Source of the DNA: Desulfobotulus pelophilus
Lineage (GTDB): Bacteria > Desulfobacterota > Desulfobacteria > Desulfobacterales > ASO4-4
DNA: 64,000 nt
Direction: 5' to 3'
Assembly (NCBI RefSeq): GCF_026155325.1
Contig: NZ_JAPFPW010000008.1
Coordinates: forward strand, 96,367 to 160,366
In this document: positions 56,404 through 64,000 of the stretch, piece by piece
Numbering within the stretch: the stretch's first letter is position 1
How the letters are laid out: each line of letters opens with the position of its first letter
The notes under the pieces: generated by a model
What the model saw: the letters and a program-made list of their open reading frames with translations, nothing else
Database searches by the model: none
Told to the model about the DNA's origin: nothing
Position numbers and translations under genes: made by a program

Positions 56404-56437
56404 TTTCCCCGGAGACCTGTGCCGGTCTCCGGGGAAA
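56404..56437. promoter_or_regulatory. Strong intercistronic hairpin between TonB receptor and FmdE-like gene
   Basis: TTTCCCCGGAGACC and GGTCTCCGGGGAAA form a perfect 14-pair stem around TGTGCC, in the 57 bases between the receptor stop and the FmdE-like start. No T run follows, so it may stabilise or partly terminate the mRNA. Confidence 0.65.
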
Positions 56438-56442
56438 GGTTA

Positions 56443-58590
56443 TCAGAATTTGGCTGCCACACTGAAAAAGATATTGCGTCCTTTACCGACCCGGGATGTG
56501 GTTTCTACCTCTCTGGCATTGAGATATATCTGATCAAAGGCATTGTTCACGCCCACAAGCACTTCCAGATCCTTGGCAAAGAGATTCAAGGAGCGGATTT
56601 CCGGAGTCCATGTGGCAAGGAAATTGGCCTGGGTATAGCTGTCCCGGACATACCAGTAGGTCTGCCCGCCACTCAGAACCGTTTCCGGATTCTGGTCCGG
56701 TTTGAGCCAGTGGTTAATGGTGGTGCTGATTCGGAGGCTGTCCAGGGGCCGGACATAGGCAGTGAGGGTGGCTTTATCCGCAAAGGCCTGGGGTGTCTTT
56801 TTACCCGTGGCGTCATCGGTCTGATTGATGTGGGAGTAGCCAAGGTTCAGGCCGCCCCGGAATGAGTCATAGGCCGCTGTGATCTCATAGCCATCCCTGG
56901 AGACCCTGTTGATATTCTCGTAGGTTGCATAGGGAGTGTTTTCAGGGGATACGGGGCCTGCATGATCGGCAGTCAGCACGATCATATCTTCCACTTTGCC
57001 GTCAAAATACATGGCCTTGATGCGGATTCTGCCATCCGGGGTGAAAACGTCCCTGCGGGTGTAGGAGAATCCGCCCTCAAATTCTTTGGCCACTTCAGGC
57101 GTAAGGTTGGAATTGGGCAGGTACCAGTAATGGCGGTTCAGGGGACCCTCGGAAGAGGTCTCGTGTGGAGTGGGCGCGCGGAAGGATTCAGAGTAATTGC
57201 CCAGCAGGTGGAAACCGTCAAACACGCGGGCACTGAAACCTATCCTGGGAGAAAAGTGATCTCCGGAATAGGCCTTGCCTCTTCCTTTGAGGTCACGGTC
57301 AAAGCTGTCAAAGCGGCCACTGGCCTGTATGGTAAGTACCTCATCAAAAAAGGCGGATTCCAGATGGGCAAAATATCCTGTATCTTCATAGGTGTTGGGC
57401 ATGGAGCCGAAATCCGTCACCTGGCCGTTTAATACGTAAATGGCGTCTTCTTCCCGTTTTTCGTAGTCTATGCCAAAAAGAAGGCGGTTGCTGGCTGTCA
57501 GGGCTGCAAAGGTCATCTCGTTGCGCAGCCTTACCCCCCATCGGGAATCTTCGTTTTCATAATCCAGCTTGGTCGGATTACCGGCAGCATTGATGTAGTC
57601 GTAGCCTCTGTCATAGCTGGCTTCGGAAGTGTAGGTTGTTGCACCGAAGTTGATCCAGTTGGAGTTGCTGGGATTATAGGTATAGGAGGCCACCATGTCC
57701 CTTTGGGTGAGGGTTCCGATTATAGGCCCTGTTACGGTGCTGTAGGCAGGGTGGAAAAGGCTCTGCCAGGTTACTTCAGAATCCTGCGAAAAGTCATAGT
57801 AGGAAAGGGCCAGGCGGGAGGCATCACTAAAGTTGTAGGCCCCCTTGATGAAGAGAACCCGAAGATCCTCATCGTTGTCCACATTTTTGGAGCGGATACC
57901 ATTCCCGGCATCGTAGGCTTTGGCAAGGGTTCTGTCTCCATGGACGCCTTTTTTTCCGTATATGAGCACTTCATAGTTCTGATCTTCAGGAGCTGTGGCA
58001 AAGGCCACATATCCTTCCCTGTAGTTGTTATCTTCATAACGGAATTTTGTGGCCATGCCATAATTCTGACCGGGAACCATAAAATCAAAAGCATCTTTGG
58101 TGGTCATTTCCACCACACCACCAATGGCACCGCTCCCGTGGCTGACCGAAGAGGCTCCCTTGACCACCTCCACCCTTTTCAAAAGATCATTATCCGAGCG
58201 GAAGGTGGATATCTGATTGGAAAACAGGGAAGGAGAGCGGCGGACACCATCCTGAAGAATAATGACCCTGTCTTCGGACTGGTAACCGAAACCACGGATA
58301 TTATAACCCTGGCCCATTCCCCTGCCGGAGTCCAGACCGGTGCTGACTCCCGGGATGGAGGTCATGGCTTCAATGACTGTGCTGGAGCTTTTAAGATCCT
58401 CTTCGCTCAGAATGGTTACAGAACCGGGATATTTCTGGACATCTGTTGCAAGCCGGGTACCGATTACGGTGACTTCCGTCATGGCGATGTCTTGCTCTTC
58501 CCTTTCTTTTTCTGCGGCAGAAACACCGAAGGCAAAAAAGGTGAGAGCAAGGCCTGCGCCCACCGCCTTTGTGAACCTTGTTTTTAGCAT
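56443..58590 (-). CDS. TonB-dependent receptor, haem/haemoglobin-receptor-like
   Basis: About 715 aa from the ATG at 58590 (MLKTRFTKAVGAG); starts at 58647 and 58662 are possible and none has a strong ribosome site. Signal peptide ends near GVSAAEK. The plug has MTEVTVIGTRL, LQDGVRRSPSLFSNQ and LLKRVEVVKGASSVSHGSGAIGGVVEMTTKDAFDF, which is the pattern of HmuR/haemoglobin-type receptors. The barrel ends GRNIFFSVAAKF. It likely imports haem or a related metal complex; the downstream FmdE-like gene is probably cotranscribed. Confidence 0.85.
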   Translation of the reverse strand: MLKTRFTKAVGAGLALTFFAFGVSAAEKEREEQDIAMTEVTVIGTRLATDVQKYPGSVTILSEEDLKSSSTVIEAMTSIPGVSTGLDSGRGMGQGYNIRGFGYQSEDRVIILQDGVRRSPSLFSNQISTFRSDNDLLKRVEVVKGASSVSHGSGAIGGVVEMTTKDAFDFMVPGQNYGMATKFRYEDNNYREGYVAFATAPEDQNYEVLIYGKKGVHGDRTLAKAYDAGNGIRSKNVDNDEDLRVLFIKGAYNFSDASRLALSYYDFSQDSEVTWQSLFHPAYSTVTGPIIGTLTQRDMVASYTYNPSNSNWINFGATTYTSEASYDRGYDYINAAGNPTKLDYENEDSRWGVRLRNEMTFAALTASNRLLFGIDYEKREEDAIYVLNGQVTDFGSMPNTYEDTGYFAHLESAFFDEVLTIQASGRFDSFDRDLKGRGKAYSGDHFSPRIGFSARVFDGFHLLGNYSESFRAPTPHETSSEGPLNRHYWYLPNSNLTPEVAKEFEGGFSYTRRDVFTPDGRIRIKAMYFDGKVEDMIVLTADHAGPVSPENTPYATYENINRVSRDGYEITAAYDSFRGGLNLGYSHINQTDDATGKKTPQAFADKATLTAYVRPLDSLRISTTINHWLKPDQNPETVLSGGQTYWYVRDSYTQANFLATWTPEIRSLNLFAKDLEVLVGVNNAFDQIYLNAREVETTSRVGKGRNIFFSVAAKF

Positions 58591-59046
58591 TTGTTCTGGC
58601 GGGGTGTTGCCTGATTTGTTGCGTGTTTTCCTTTGGAACAATACCATTCCACAGCCTTTCATTTGGGTTTCGGTTGGTTGATAAAATGATTACGCCTTTT
58701 ATTTTTTTCTGGCTGGGGAACTTTTTTCGGTAACCCATATAGTTCTCTGGCAGGGATGTCAATAAAAATCCGTTCGGGTATTTTTTTCTCTGTCCAAAGG
58801 GGCAGACATCATGGTTTCTCAGGGGAAGAAAAGGGAGGCCGGGGGGGGAACGGGCTGTATGTCCATTCACTTTCCGGCTGAAGGACCACAGTAACAGGGC
58901 GGATATGGTCTGTGGAAAGGAGGGCACGGTGGGTACTGACCGGTCTGGGAAACGGGGAATAGGAGAGCAGCAGGCCGCAGAAACAGCCTGCTTTACTGTG
59001 TGGCGGAGTCATGAGGGGAAGAAGAAGCGGTGATGGTAGATGGCGG
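58591..59046. other. Intergenic region between the fez-like set and the third TonB receptor
   Basis: About 450 bases. The minus strand has TTGACA (at about 58761-58756) upstream of the receptor, with TATATG about 15 bases on, a weak promoter candidate. The 3' end of the FeoA-like gene faces this region and no clear terminator was found. Confidence 0.35.
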
Positions 59047-59769
59047 CTATTCCCTGCCGGGCTGAATCACACGGATTCTTTGAGCCTGATCCGGTCTGAG
59101 ATAAAGGCGAAGTCCCGTTTTCATGGCAACGATAACCTGATTGCGGCCGCTATGCCCTACGGGCTGTGCCGGAGTTACGGCTTCAAGAAAAAGGACTTTT
59201 CCCGGTGCAATGGAAAAACCGTCCAGCATGGACAAGGCCCTGCTGCCGCCTATGAGCTGCTTTACCAGAAAGGGCTTGCCCCTTCCTGCCATGGCAAACT
59301 GCAGTTCGCGGCCTTCCATTTCACCCCAGATTTTGGTGGCCATGCCTTCGGTGAGTTTGAAATGGTCATTGCCCATGCGGATAAGATAGTTCATGGGTGG
59401 AACCCTGTGCTCCATGCGCAGGTTGTCGTTTTCTCTTATTCCCAGAATTTCAAGTCCTTCTGCCAGAGAGCTGCCGCATACAAGGCCCTCCACATGGCCC
59501 GTTTCGCCGGGCAGCATTTCCAAAACAGGGGTTTTATGCCCGTCGTCGTGGTGTACAATCACCTTGGCGGCCATGCCGCCGGCCAGTACGACATGGCCTC
59601 TGGGGCCATGCACCCGCACCGGTCCGAGGTGTACTTCCTCATCAAGGCGCATCAGAGAATCGCCTGCATAGATTCCCATACGGGCCAGGCGGTCACTGAG
59701 TATGGCATCGTCAATTTCGGACAGGATCAGAGACCTGTTGCAGGGGGCCTGATCAAGATGGAAGAGCAT
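59047..59769 (-). CDS. Protein with repeated FeoA-like domains, last gene of the ferrosome-like operon
   Basis: 240 aa. At least two SH3-like FeoA domains are visible: residues about 25-80 (LARMGIYAGDSLMRL ... GPRGHVVLAGGMAAKVIV) and 100-160 (LEILGIRENDNLRMEHRV ... KLTEGMATKIWGEM), with a possible third at 185-235. FeoA is the small cytosolic partner of the ferrous iron transporter FeoB; no feoB is near. AAAGGAG precedes the ATG and the gene starts 17 bases inside the ATPase gene. It probably modulates or delivers iron to the ATPase next to it. Confidence 0.75.
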   Translation of the reverse strand: MLFHLDQAPCNRSLILSEIDDAILSDRLARMGIYAGDSLMRLDEEVHLGPVRVHGPRGHVVLAGGMAAKVIVHHDDGHKTPVLEMLPGETGHVEGLVCGSSLAEGLEILGIRENDNLRMEHRVPPMNYLIRMGNDHFKLTEGMATKIWGEMEGRELQFAMAGRGKPFLVKQLIGGSRALSMLDGFSIAPGKVLFLEAVTPAQPVGHSGRNQVIVAMKTGLRLYLRPDQAQRIRVIQPGRE

Positions 59770-61861
59770 CCTGTTCTCCTTTGTTCATGGCCGCATAGGC
59801 CAGAATGGCAATGGTTGACGCATTGTGCAGGGCAGCGGACGTGAGGGTGCTGATGCGGCCGGTACCTGCGAGGACCAGCAGGCCGGAATTGATACCCACC
59901 GCAGACCAGAGGGCGTTATGCAGTACCCTGCCCGTATCCCTGGCAATATTCCTTGCCATCACAAGCCCTTCCAGATCATCTTTCATCAGTACAACCTGAG
60001 CCGCATCCCTGGCCAGATCCGCGCCTTCGGACATGCAGATGCCCACATCAGCCGAAAGAAGGGCCGGAGAGTCATTCACGCCGTCTCCCACAAAGGCAAC
60101 CTTTCTGCCCTCTTTTTTCAGTCTGTCCACAATACGGGCCTTGTCTTCGGGTTTCAGACCGGCATGAACCTCATCCAGCTCCGTAAGCTGATCCGCAACG
60201 GCGTGGACCGGCCTCGGCTGATCTCCGCTGAGCATCACAAGGCGGGTAAAACCGGAGGCCTTCAGAGCTTTCAGGGTATCACCCGCTTCACTGCGCAGGG
60301 TATCTCTCAAGGCCATGAGTGCCACAAGCCTTCCTTCCAGCGCCACATAAAGGAGGGTTTTCCCCTGGTCCTGCAGGGATTCTGACTGTTCGTTCACGTC
60401 AGCACAGGAAATACCTTCGTCTTCTTCAATAAAGTGCCGGCTACCCACCAGCACCCGTTTTTCATCCACATAGGCAGAAACACCGTGGGCTACAATAAAA
60501 TCAACCTGACTTATGGGCGGCAGGCTGAGATTCCTTTCTCTGGCCGCCTTCAGTACAGCTCTGGCAACGGGGTGGCCGTAGTGTTCCTCCGCTCCGGCGG
60601 CAAGGGCCAGGATTTCATCTTCAGTGAAATTTTCCAGGGCCAGGATATCCGTAAGCTGCAGAAGTCCGTGGGTGAGCGTGCCGGTTTTATCAAAAATAAG
60701 GGTATCCACACTTCCCAGTGCTTCCAGTGCCTGGGCTCCCTTCAGCAGTACTCCCTTTCTGCCTGCATGGTACATGGCCGTTCGGACGGCTACGGGTGTG
60801 GCGAGCTTGATGGCACAGGAATAATCCACAGCCAGTACGGATGCGGCTCTGGCTGCAGAGCCGGTCAGAGCGTACACACCAAGACCCACACCGAAGGTAA
60901 GGGGCACCAGCCTGTCGGCCAGTGTATGGCTCCAGCGCTGATGACCGGACTGGGTACGGAGGGATTTTTCCAGAAATTTTCCGATGCGGGCCATGCTGGT
61001 TTCTCTCCCCACATTCAGGGCTTCCACCCTCAGTTTGCCTTCTTCAATGATACCGCCGGAAAGCACCTCATCTCCCGGGCTGGCATGGACAGGGGCGGAT
61101 TCTCCTGTGATGGAGCAGGCATTCACAGAAGCCTCGCCGGACAGGACAAGCCCGTCTACGGGAATCATTTCGCCTGGACCGCAGATCACAATATCTCCTA
61201 CCATGGCCTGATCTGATGAAATCATCACCTCTGCCCCATCCCGTTCCACCCTGAGGCTGTCCGCCTGGGGACGGAGAAGATTCTTCAGAAGATCATTGGC
61301 CTGACGGGTGCTGGATTCTTCAAAGTATGCGGCCATGGAAAGCATGGCGCCAACGGCGTTACCCACAAAATAATTTTTTCGTGCAAGGGACATCAGCCTC
61401 ACGCTGGCATCCAGAACCTCCACTTTCAGGCCTTCGGTGATAAGGGTTTCCGCCCCGCTCACGAGGGTAGGCAAAGACAGTACCCAGGAAAAGGGGCCTT
61501 GCAGGGACCGGGGCAGAAAGGGGGTGATGGCGGCAGCCATGGTACGGGTACCCACTTCAAAGAGATCCGGACCACTTCTTCTCCGGATTTCGGGGAGAAA
61601 AGCATCCTGGGGAAGATTGTTCAGCCGGAGCAGTATTTCTTCCCGAAGGCTGGATTCCGTATCATGCTCCACCACAATGGAGCCGGAGCCTGTGTTCATG
61701 CGGACCTGCTGCACACCGGGCAGGGAGGCGATGAGGGCGGTTACATAGTCGGGATCCAGGGCAGGGTTGGTGAAGGCCCTGCTTTTCAGACGAAATCGTC
61801 CAGGAATACTGTGTACCACCTGAATGGGCGGATTGTCTGGCATGTATCGGATTCGTGTCAT
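59753..61861 (-). CDS. fezB: P1B-type metal ATPase, ferrosome-type (FezB-like)
   Basis: 702 aa. An N-terminal HMA-like domain (about 10-85, VVHSIPGRFRLKSRAF) lacks the CxxC metal motif. P-type core: ITGESAP, FDKTGTLT, the HP motif in EEHYGHPVARAV and GDGVNDSPAL. The membrane motif is DYSCAIKLATP, with Ser-Cys-Ala where copper and zinc pumps have CPC; I recall this as the P1B-6 signature, the class of ferrosome ATPase FezB. The protein should pump iron into membrane vesicles or out of the cytosol. It overlaps both neighbours, so translation is coupled. Confidence 0.75.
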   Translation of the reverse strand: MTRIRYMPDNPPIQVVHSIPGRFRLKSRAFTNPALDPDYVTALIASLPGVQQVRMNTGSGSIVVEHDTESSLREEILLRLNNLPQDAFLPEIRRRSGPDLFEVGTRTMAAAITPFLPRSLQGPFSWVLSLPTLVSGAETLITEGLKVEVLDASVRLMSLARKNYFVGNAVGAMLSMAAYFEESSTRQANDLLKNLLRPQADSLRVERDGAEVMISSDQAMVGDIVICGPGEMIPVDGLVLSGEASVNACSITGESAPVHASPGDEVLSGGIIEEGKLRVEALNVGRETSMARIGKFLEKSLRTQSGHQRWSHTLADRLVPLTFGVGLGVYALTGSAARAASVLAVDYSCAIKLATPVAVRTAMYHAGRKGVLLKGAQALEALGSVDTLIFDKTGTLTHGLLQLTDILALENFTEDEILALAAGAEEHYGHPVARAVLKAARERNLSLPPISQVDFIVAHGVSAYVDEKRVLVGSRHFIEEDEGISCADVNEQSESLQDQGKTLLYVALEGRLVALMALRDTLRSEAGDTLKALKASGFTRLVMLSGDQPRPVHAVADQLTELDEVHAGLKPEDKARIVDRLKKEGRKVAFVGDGVNDSPALLSADVGICMSEGADLARDAAQVVLMKDDLEGLVMARNIARDTGRVLHNALWSAVGINSGLLVLAGTGRISTLTSAALHNASTIAILAYAAMNKGEQDALPS

Positions 61862-62100
61862 GGAGATTGTTTCTTTTTCGGGGTGTACAGAAGGTGATGC
61901 CAGGCACTTAATCCCACCAGTGCAGCACCCGCCGCCACATGGAGGCGGCGGGAAGTTTTAGAGCTCACCAGACCGGTAACCACGGTGGCTCCCAGGCAGA
62001 GAGCCAGCCCCAGCTTGATCTTATCCCTTTTCGCACGGATTTCTGCAGCACGGGATACTTTGCCTGCTGCGCCTCTTCCCTGACATTCCATGGGATTCAT
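61858..62100 (-). CDS. Small membrane protein of the ferrosome-like set
   Basis: 80 aa. A charged N-terminus with two Arg/Lys clusters leads to two membrane helices (about 30-46, LGLALCLGATVVTGLVS, and 54-70, LHVAAGAALVGLSAWHHLLY). AGGAGG lies five bases before the ATG. Its stop overlaps the ATPase start as ATGA. No named domain is recognised; HLLY with paired His might touch metal or haem. Confidence 0.68.
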   Translation of the reverse strand: MNPMECQGRGAAGKVSRAAEIRAKRDKIKLGLALCLGATVVTGLVSSKTSRRLHVAAGAALVGLSAWHHLLYTPKKKQSP

Positions 62101-62465
62101 GGCTGCCTCCTCTGTGAAATCAGCTCTGTACTCATGATGAAATACCCTGTTGGTGGCGGGTGTTCCGGAAGCCAGCTCGCTTTCCTGGGTTGTGTGAAGA
62201 AAGCAGTTGTTGCCTTTTTTAGCCTTCGTTTTTGCGTGGTAATGCTATTTTAAGGCGTTACGGGGGCTTATTCCGGCCAACAACCCTTGTTTTCCCAGGG
62301 ATCTGGCCCTAAGTCTGTGTGCCGGGCGTCGCCCCGGTCCCTCTCCCAGTGGGAGAGGCAAGAGAGTTCGGGGTCCCCTGCGGGTGCCGTTGGCCAACAA
62401 TCCGGGTACCCGCAGGGAGACGGATTGTCTCTCTGTTTGTTTTATTCCCTATGAGTAATAAAAAA
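62101..62465. repeat. Inverted-repeat-rich gap inside the ferrosome-like set
   Basis: No gene in 365 bases. CCTCTCCC-AGT-GGGAGAGG (62340-62358) and CCCTGCGGGT (62376-62385) / ACCCGCAGGG (62408-62417) form two strong hairpins, and GGCCAACAA occurs twice (near 62276 and 62392). This resembles an inserted REP-type element and may split or modulate the operon. Confidence 0.6.
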
Positions 62466-62843
62466 TCATGATTCCTTCTGGCTCATTTCAGCGCGTATGT
62501 CCTGAATTTGTTCCTTCACTTCCTCCACACCACCCTGAACCGCAGACCAGATTTTAACCACGCCGCCTACAAGAGCCTTCTGGATGGTGGGGTTGGTCAG
62601 TACAAGAGCGGCTGCGGCTCCTACTACAAAACCCTTGATGTAGCCGGAATTGCGAAAATCCACCCAGCTTTCAAAGGTACCCGGAGCCTGTGGCGGGTAG
62701 TAATAGGTCTGACCATCGGAGTGCACCAGATATTCGTTGGGAACGGCCTGATAACCGTAGGAATAGGCGGTATTGTATTCCTGAGGAGCGGAATTGTAGC
62801 CTGCCTGAGGGTAGTAGTAGTAAGGCGTATTGGTATGGCTCAT
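62466..62843 (-). CDS. Tyr/Pro-rich protein with a Gly/Ala-rich membrane helix (YtxH-like)
   Basis: About 125 aa from the ATG at 62843 with AGGAG six bases upstream. The first half is Tyr/Pro/Gln-rich and disordered (YYYYPQAGY, QTYYYPPQAPG). One membrane helix (about 73-90, YIKGFVVGAAAALVLTNP) and an amphipathic charged tail (GGVEEVKEQIQDIRAEM) follow. Short proteins of this build occur in ferrosome gene sets and could shape or coat vesicle membranes. Function not established. Confidence 0.68.
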   Translation of the reverse strand: MSHTNTPYYYYPQAGYNSAPQEYNTAYSYGYQAVPNEYLVHSDGQTYYYPPQAPGTFESWVDFRNSGYIKGFVVGAAAALVLTNPTIQKALVGGVVKIWSAVQGGVEEVKEQIQDIRAEMSQKES

Positions 62844-62958
62844 GTTTTTCTCCTGTTCACAGATAGGTCGAAAGCGGACAGTGCCGCAGGTTTTCATGGA
62901 GAAAATTCTTTGTCACCATGAATGAGAGGTCTTTTCTGCCTGATGCAGGGAATTCAGA

Positions 62959-63297
62959 TCAGGCCTTTTTGTCGGAAACGGTCTTGTCCGCAAGGTATTT
63001 GACGCCTATGGTCACGGAAAGAAGGCCCAGAAGGGAAAGGGTTCCCCGAAGTCCCACCATACTGACAGCGGCTGTTCCAATGGCAGTGGCTATGCCTGTG
63101 GTGGCACTTTCTTTCAAAATATCTTTTACGGCTTCGTCTTTGGTGATGGATTCCTCTTTCACCTTGCGGATATTTTTTGCTGTGGCAATGCTGCCACCCA
63201 CAAGGGCGCCTGCCGCACCCATGGCCAGCGATGCTCTGGGCGCCATTCCGATGTGCAGGCTGGTGGGATTCGGGTTTTGCATATCCATGCGGCTCAT
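62959..63297 (-). CDS. Gly/Ala-rich two-helix membrane protein of the ferrosome-like set
   Basis: 112 aa. Membrane segments at about 21-40 (APRASLAMGAAGALVGGSIA) and 67-104 (TGIATAIGTAAVSMVGLRGTL then LLGLLSVTIGVKYLA) flank a Lys/Glu-rich loop. AGGAGG precedes the ATG and the start overlaps the stop of the proline-rich gene. Gly/Ala-rich paired helices are common in organelle-membrane proteins such as magnetosome MamC; this likeness is in composition only. Confidence 0.68.
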   Translation of the reverse strand: MSRMDMQNPNPTSLHIGMAPRASLAMGAAGALVGGSIATAKNIRKVKEESITKDEAVKDILKESATTGIATAIGTAAVSMVGLRGTLSLLGLLSVTIGVKYLADKTVSDKKA

Positions 63298-64000
63298 AGG
63301 TCGGCCTCCTCTTTTGGCTGGGTGTGGGTATCGGGTGAAGGGGGGGCTGCGGCAGCAGCACCGGAGAGTCCGGCAAGACCTTTTGCCAGCAAGGATTTCG
63401 GCGCATCTGTTGTGAACAGAAGGGTGATACCTGTTCCGATCAGAGCACCCTTCCAGAAATCCGAACTCACGGTCTGGAAGAAATTCATGAATCCGGATAT
63501 ATCCGGTTGACCGTTGGCGGCATCACGGATCAGGCCATAGAGATGGCCGTAGTGCATGGCCATATCCTGGGGGTTGGGTATGGGTCCTGCGTGGGCTGTT
63601 CCCGGAGGTGGTCCGTAAAAGGGGGCACTCTGCTGACGGTAGGGTGGCACATAACCGGGCATGGCATGGTAAGATGGGTCGGCAGAGGAACCTTTGCAGC
63701 ATCCGCCTGCATGGCCGGTTTTTTCCGAAGGACTGGTTTCGGAAGCTTGTTTGGTATTCTGGCCGCAGGAGTCTTCTCCGGTCTGAAAGGGTGTGCCCTG
63801 AGATGGTTGACCAGGGAATGGATAGTCCTGCGGTCTGAATCGGGGAGGCTGGCCCGGCATGGGATGGCCCTGTGGTGCGAACCGGGGAGGCTGGCCCGGC
63901 ATGGGATAACCCTGCGGTGGAAACTGGGGAGGCTGACCCGGCATGGGATAACCCTGCGGTGGAAACTGGGGAGGCTGACCCGGCATGGGATAACCCTGTG
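63294..64000 (-). CDS. Proline/glutamine-rich repeat protein with C-terminal membrane segment (cut by window edge)
   Basis: At least 235 aa; the start lies beyond the window. The N-terminal part is a tandem repeat of a 14-residue unit (MPGQPPQFPPQGYP). Then comes a Cys/Gly stretch (GHAGGCCKGSSAD), a Pro/Tyr-rich region, a helical segment (DMAMHYGHLYGLIRDA ... ISGFMNFFQTV) and a hydrophobic Gly/Ala-rich part (FWKGALIGTGITLLFTTD; GLAGLSGAAAAAPP). It overlaps the next gene by four bases. The design, a disordered Pro-rich arm on a membrane anchor, suits a vesicle-coating or lumen-lining protein. Confidence 0.68.
   Translation of the reverse strand, partial: QGYPMPGQPPQFPPQGYPMPGQPPQFPPQGYPMPGQPPRFAPQGHPMPGQPPRFRPQDYPFPGQPSQGTPFQTGEDSCGQNTKQASETSPSEKTGHAGGCCKGSSADPSYHAMPGYVPPYRQQSAPFYGPPPGTAHAGPIPNPQDMAMHYGHLYGLIRDAANGQPDISGFMNFFQTVSSDFWKGALIGTGITLLFTTDAPKSLLAKGLAGLSGAAAAAPPSPDTHTQPKEEADL
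63811..64000 (-). repeat. 42-base tandem repeat coding for a 14-residue Pro/Gln unit
   Basis: Four or more copies of a 42-base unit lie in frame in the proline-rich gene. The outermost two are identical and the inner ones diverge (PPQFPPQGYP, PPRFAPQGHP, PPRFRPQDYP), suggesting growth by recent slippage or unequal exchange at the outer end. Confidence 0.9.

Overview
The window reads as chromosomal DNA of an anaerobic Gram-negative bacterium, most likely a Desulfobacterota (delta-proteobacterial, sulfate-reducer-like) lineage. This is inferred from outer-membrane systems (three TonB-dependent receptors, an RND-type outer-membrane factor, a secretin, EnvC/FtsEX), a menaquinone/ubiquinone methyltransferase, the gene content of the pilus operon and a ferrosome-like P-type ATPase operon. 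No rRNA, tRNA, CRISPR array or complete insertion sequence was seen.

Layout. 0-18 kb is housekeeping: a 5' fragment of pyrE (minus strand), then a plus-strand cell-envelope run ftsE-ftsX-envC-ctpA-divergent polysaccharide deacetylase-asnS, a glyoxalase-fold gene, rlpA-gmhB-recD2, a CoA-type Nudix hydrolase, an SH3/coiled-coil membrane protein, nadB, menG/ubiE, dnaJ and queD. 18-28 kb is an iron/efflux block: a Com-like zinc ribbon, a TonB receptor, a PepSY membrane protein and a MacA-MacB-TolC-like tripartite exporter. 28-30 kb is a scar region: a RelE/RHH toxin-antitoxin pair with its own palindromic operator, two REP-like hairpins and a decayed, internally deleted second copy of the macB tail and the outer-membrane-factor gene. 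A methyl-accepting chemotaxis protein follows.

32-37 kb carries an exported FmdE-like protein divergent from a TonB receptor, followed by two tandem DUF4405-like membrane proteins. The FmdE-like/TonB pairing recurs at 55.7-58.7 kb with a haem-receptor-like TonB protein, which suggests a functional link. A degenerate-GGDEF/intact-EAL protein (37.1-39.5 kb) faces a long minus-strand type IV pilus / MSHA-like operon (39.5-53.7 kb). That operon has two very large prepilin-like proteins, a PilM-PilN fusion, PilO- and PilP-like proteins, a lipoprotein secretin, PilT, GspE and GspF ATPase/platform proteins, a SurA-like lipoprotein and two small unknowns. It is preceded by a structured leader ending in a terminator-like hairpin. 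A HAMP membrane protein and a GspG-like protein without a prepilin motif lie upstream.

59-64 kb is the most exciting region: a minus-strand six-gene set made of a proline-rich repeat membrane protein, two small Gly/Ala-rich membrane proteins, an 80-aa protein, a P1B-type ATPase with a Ser-Cys-Ala membrane motif and a protein with two or three FeoA-like domains. This fits a ferrosome (fez) operon, which builds membrane-bounded iron-storage organelles in anaerobes. The window ends inside the first gene of this set.
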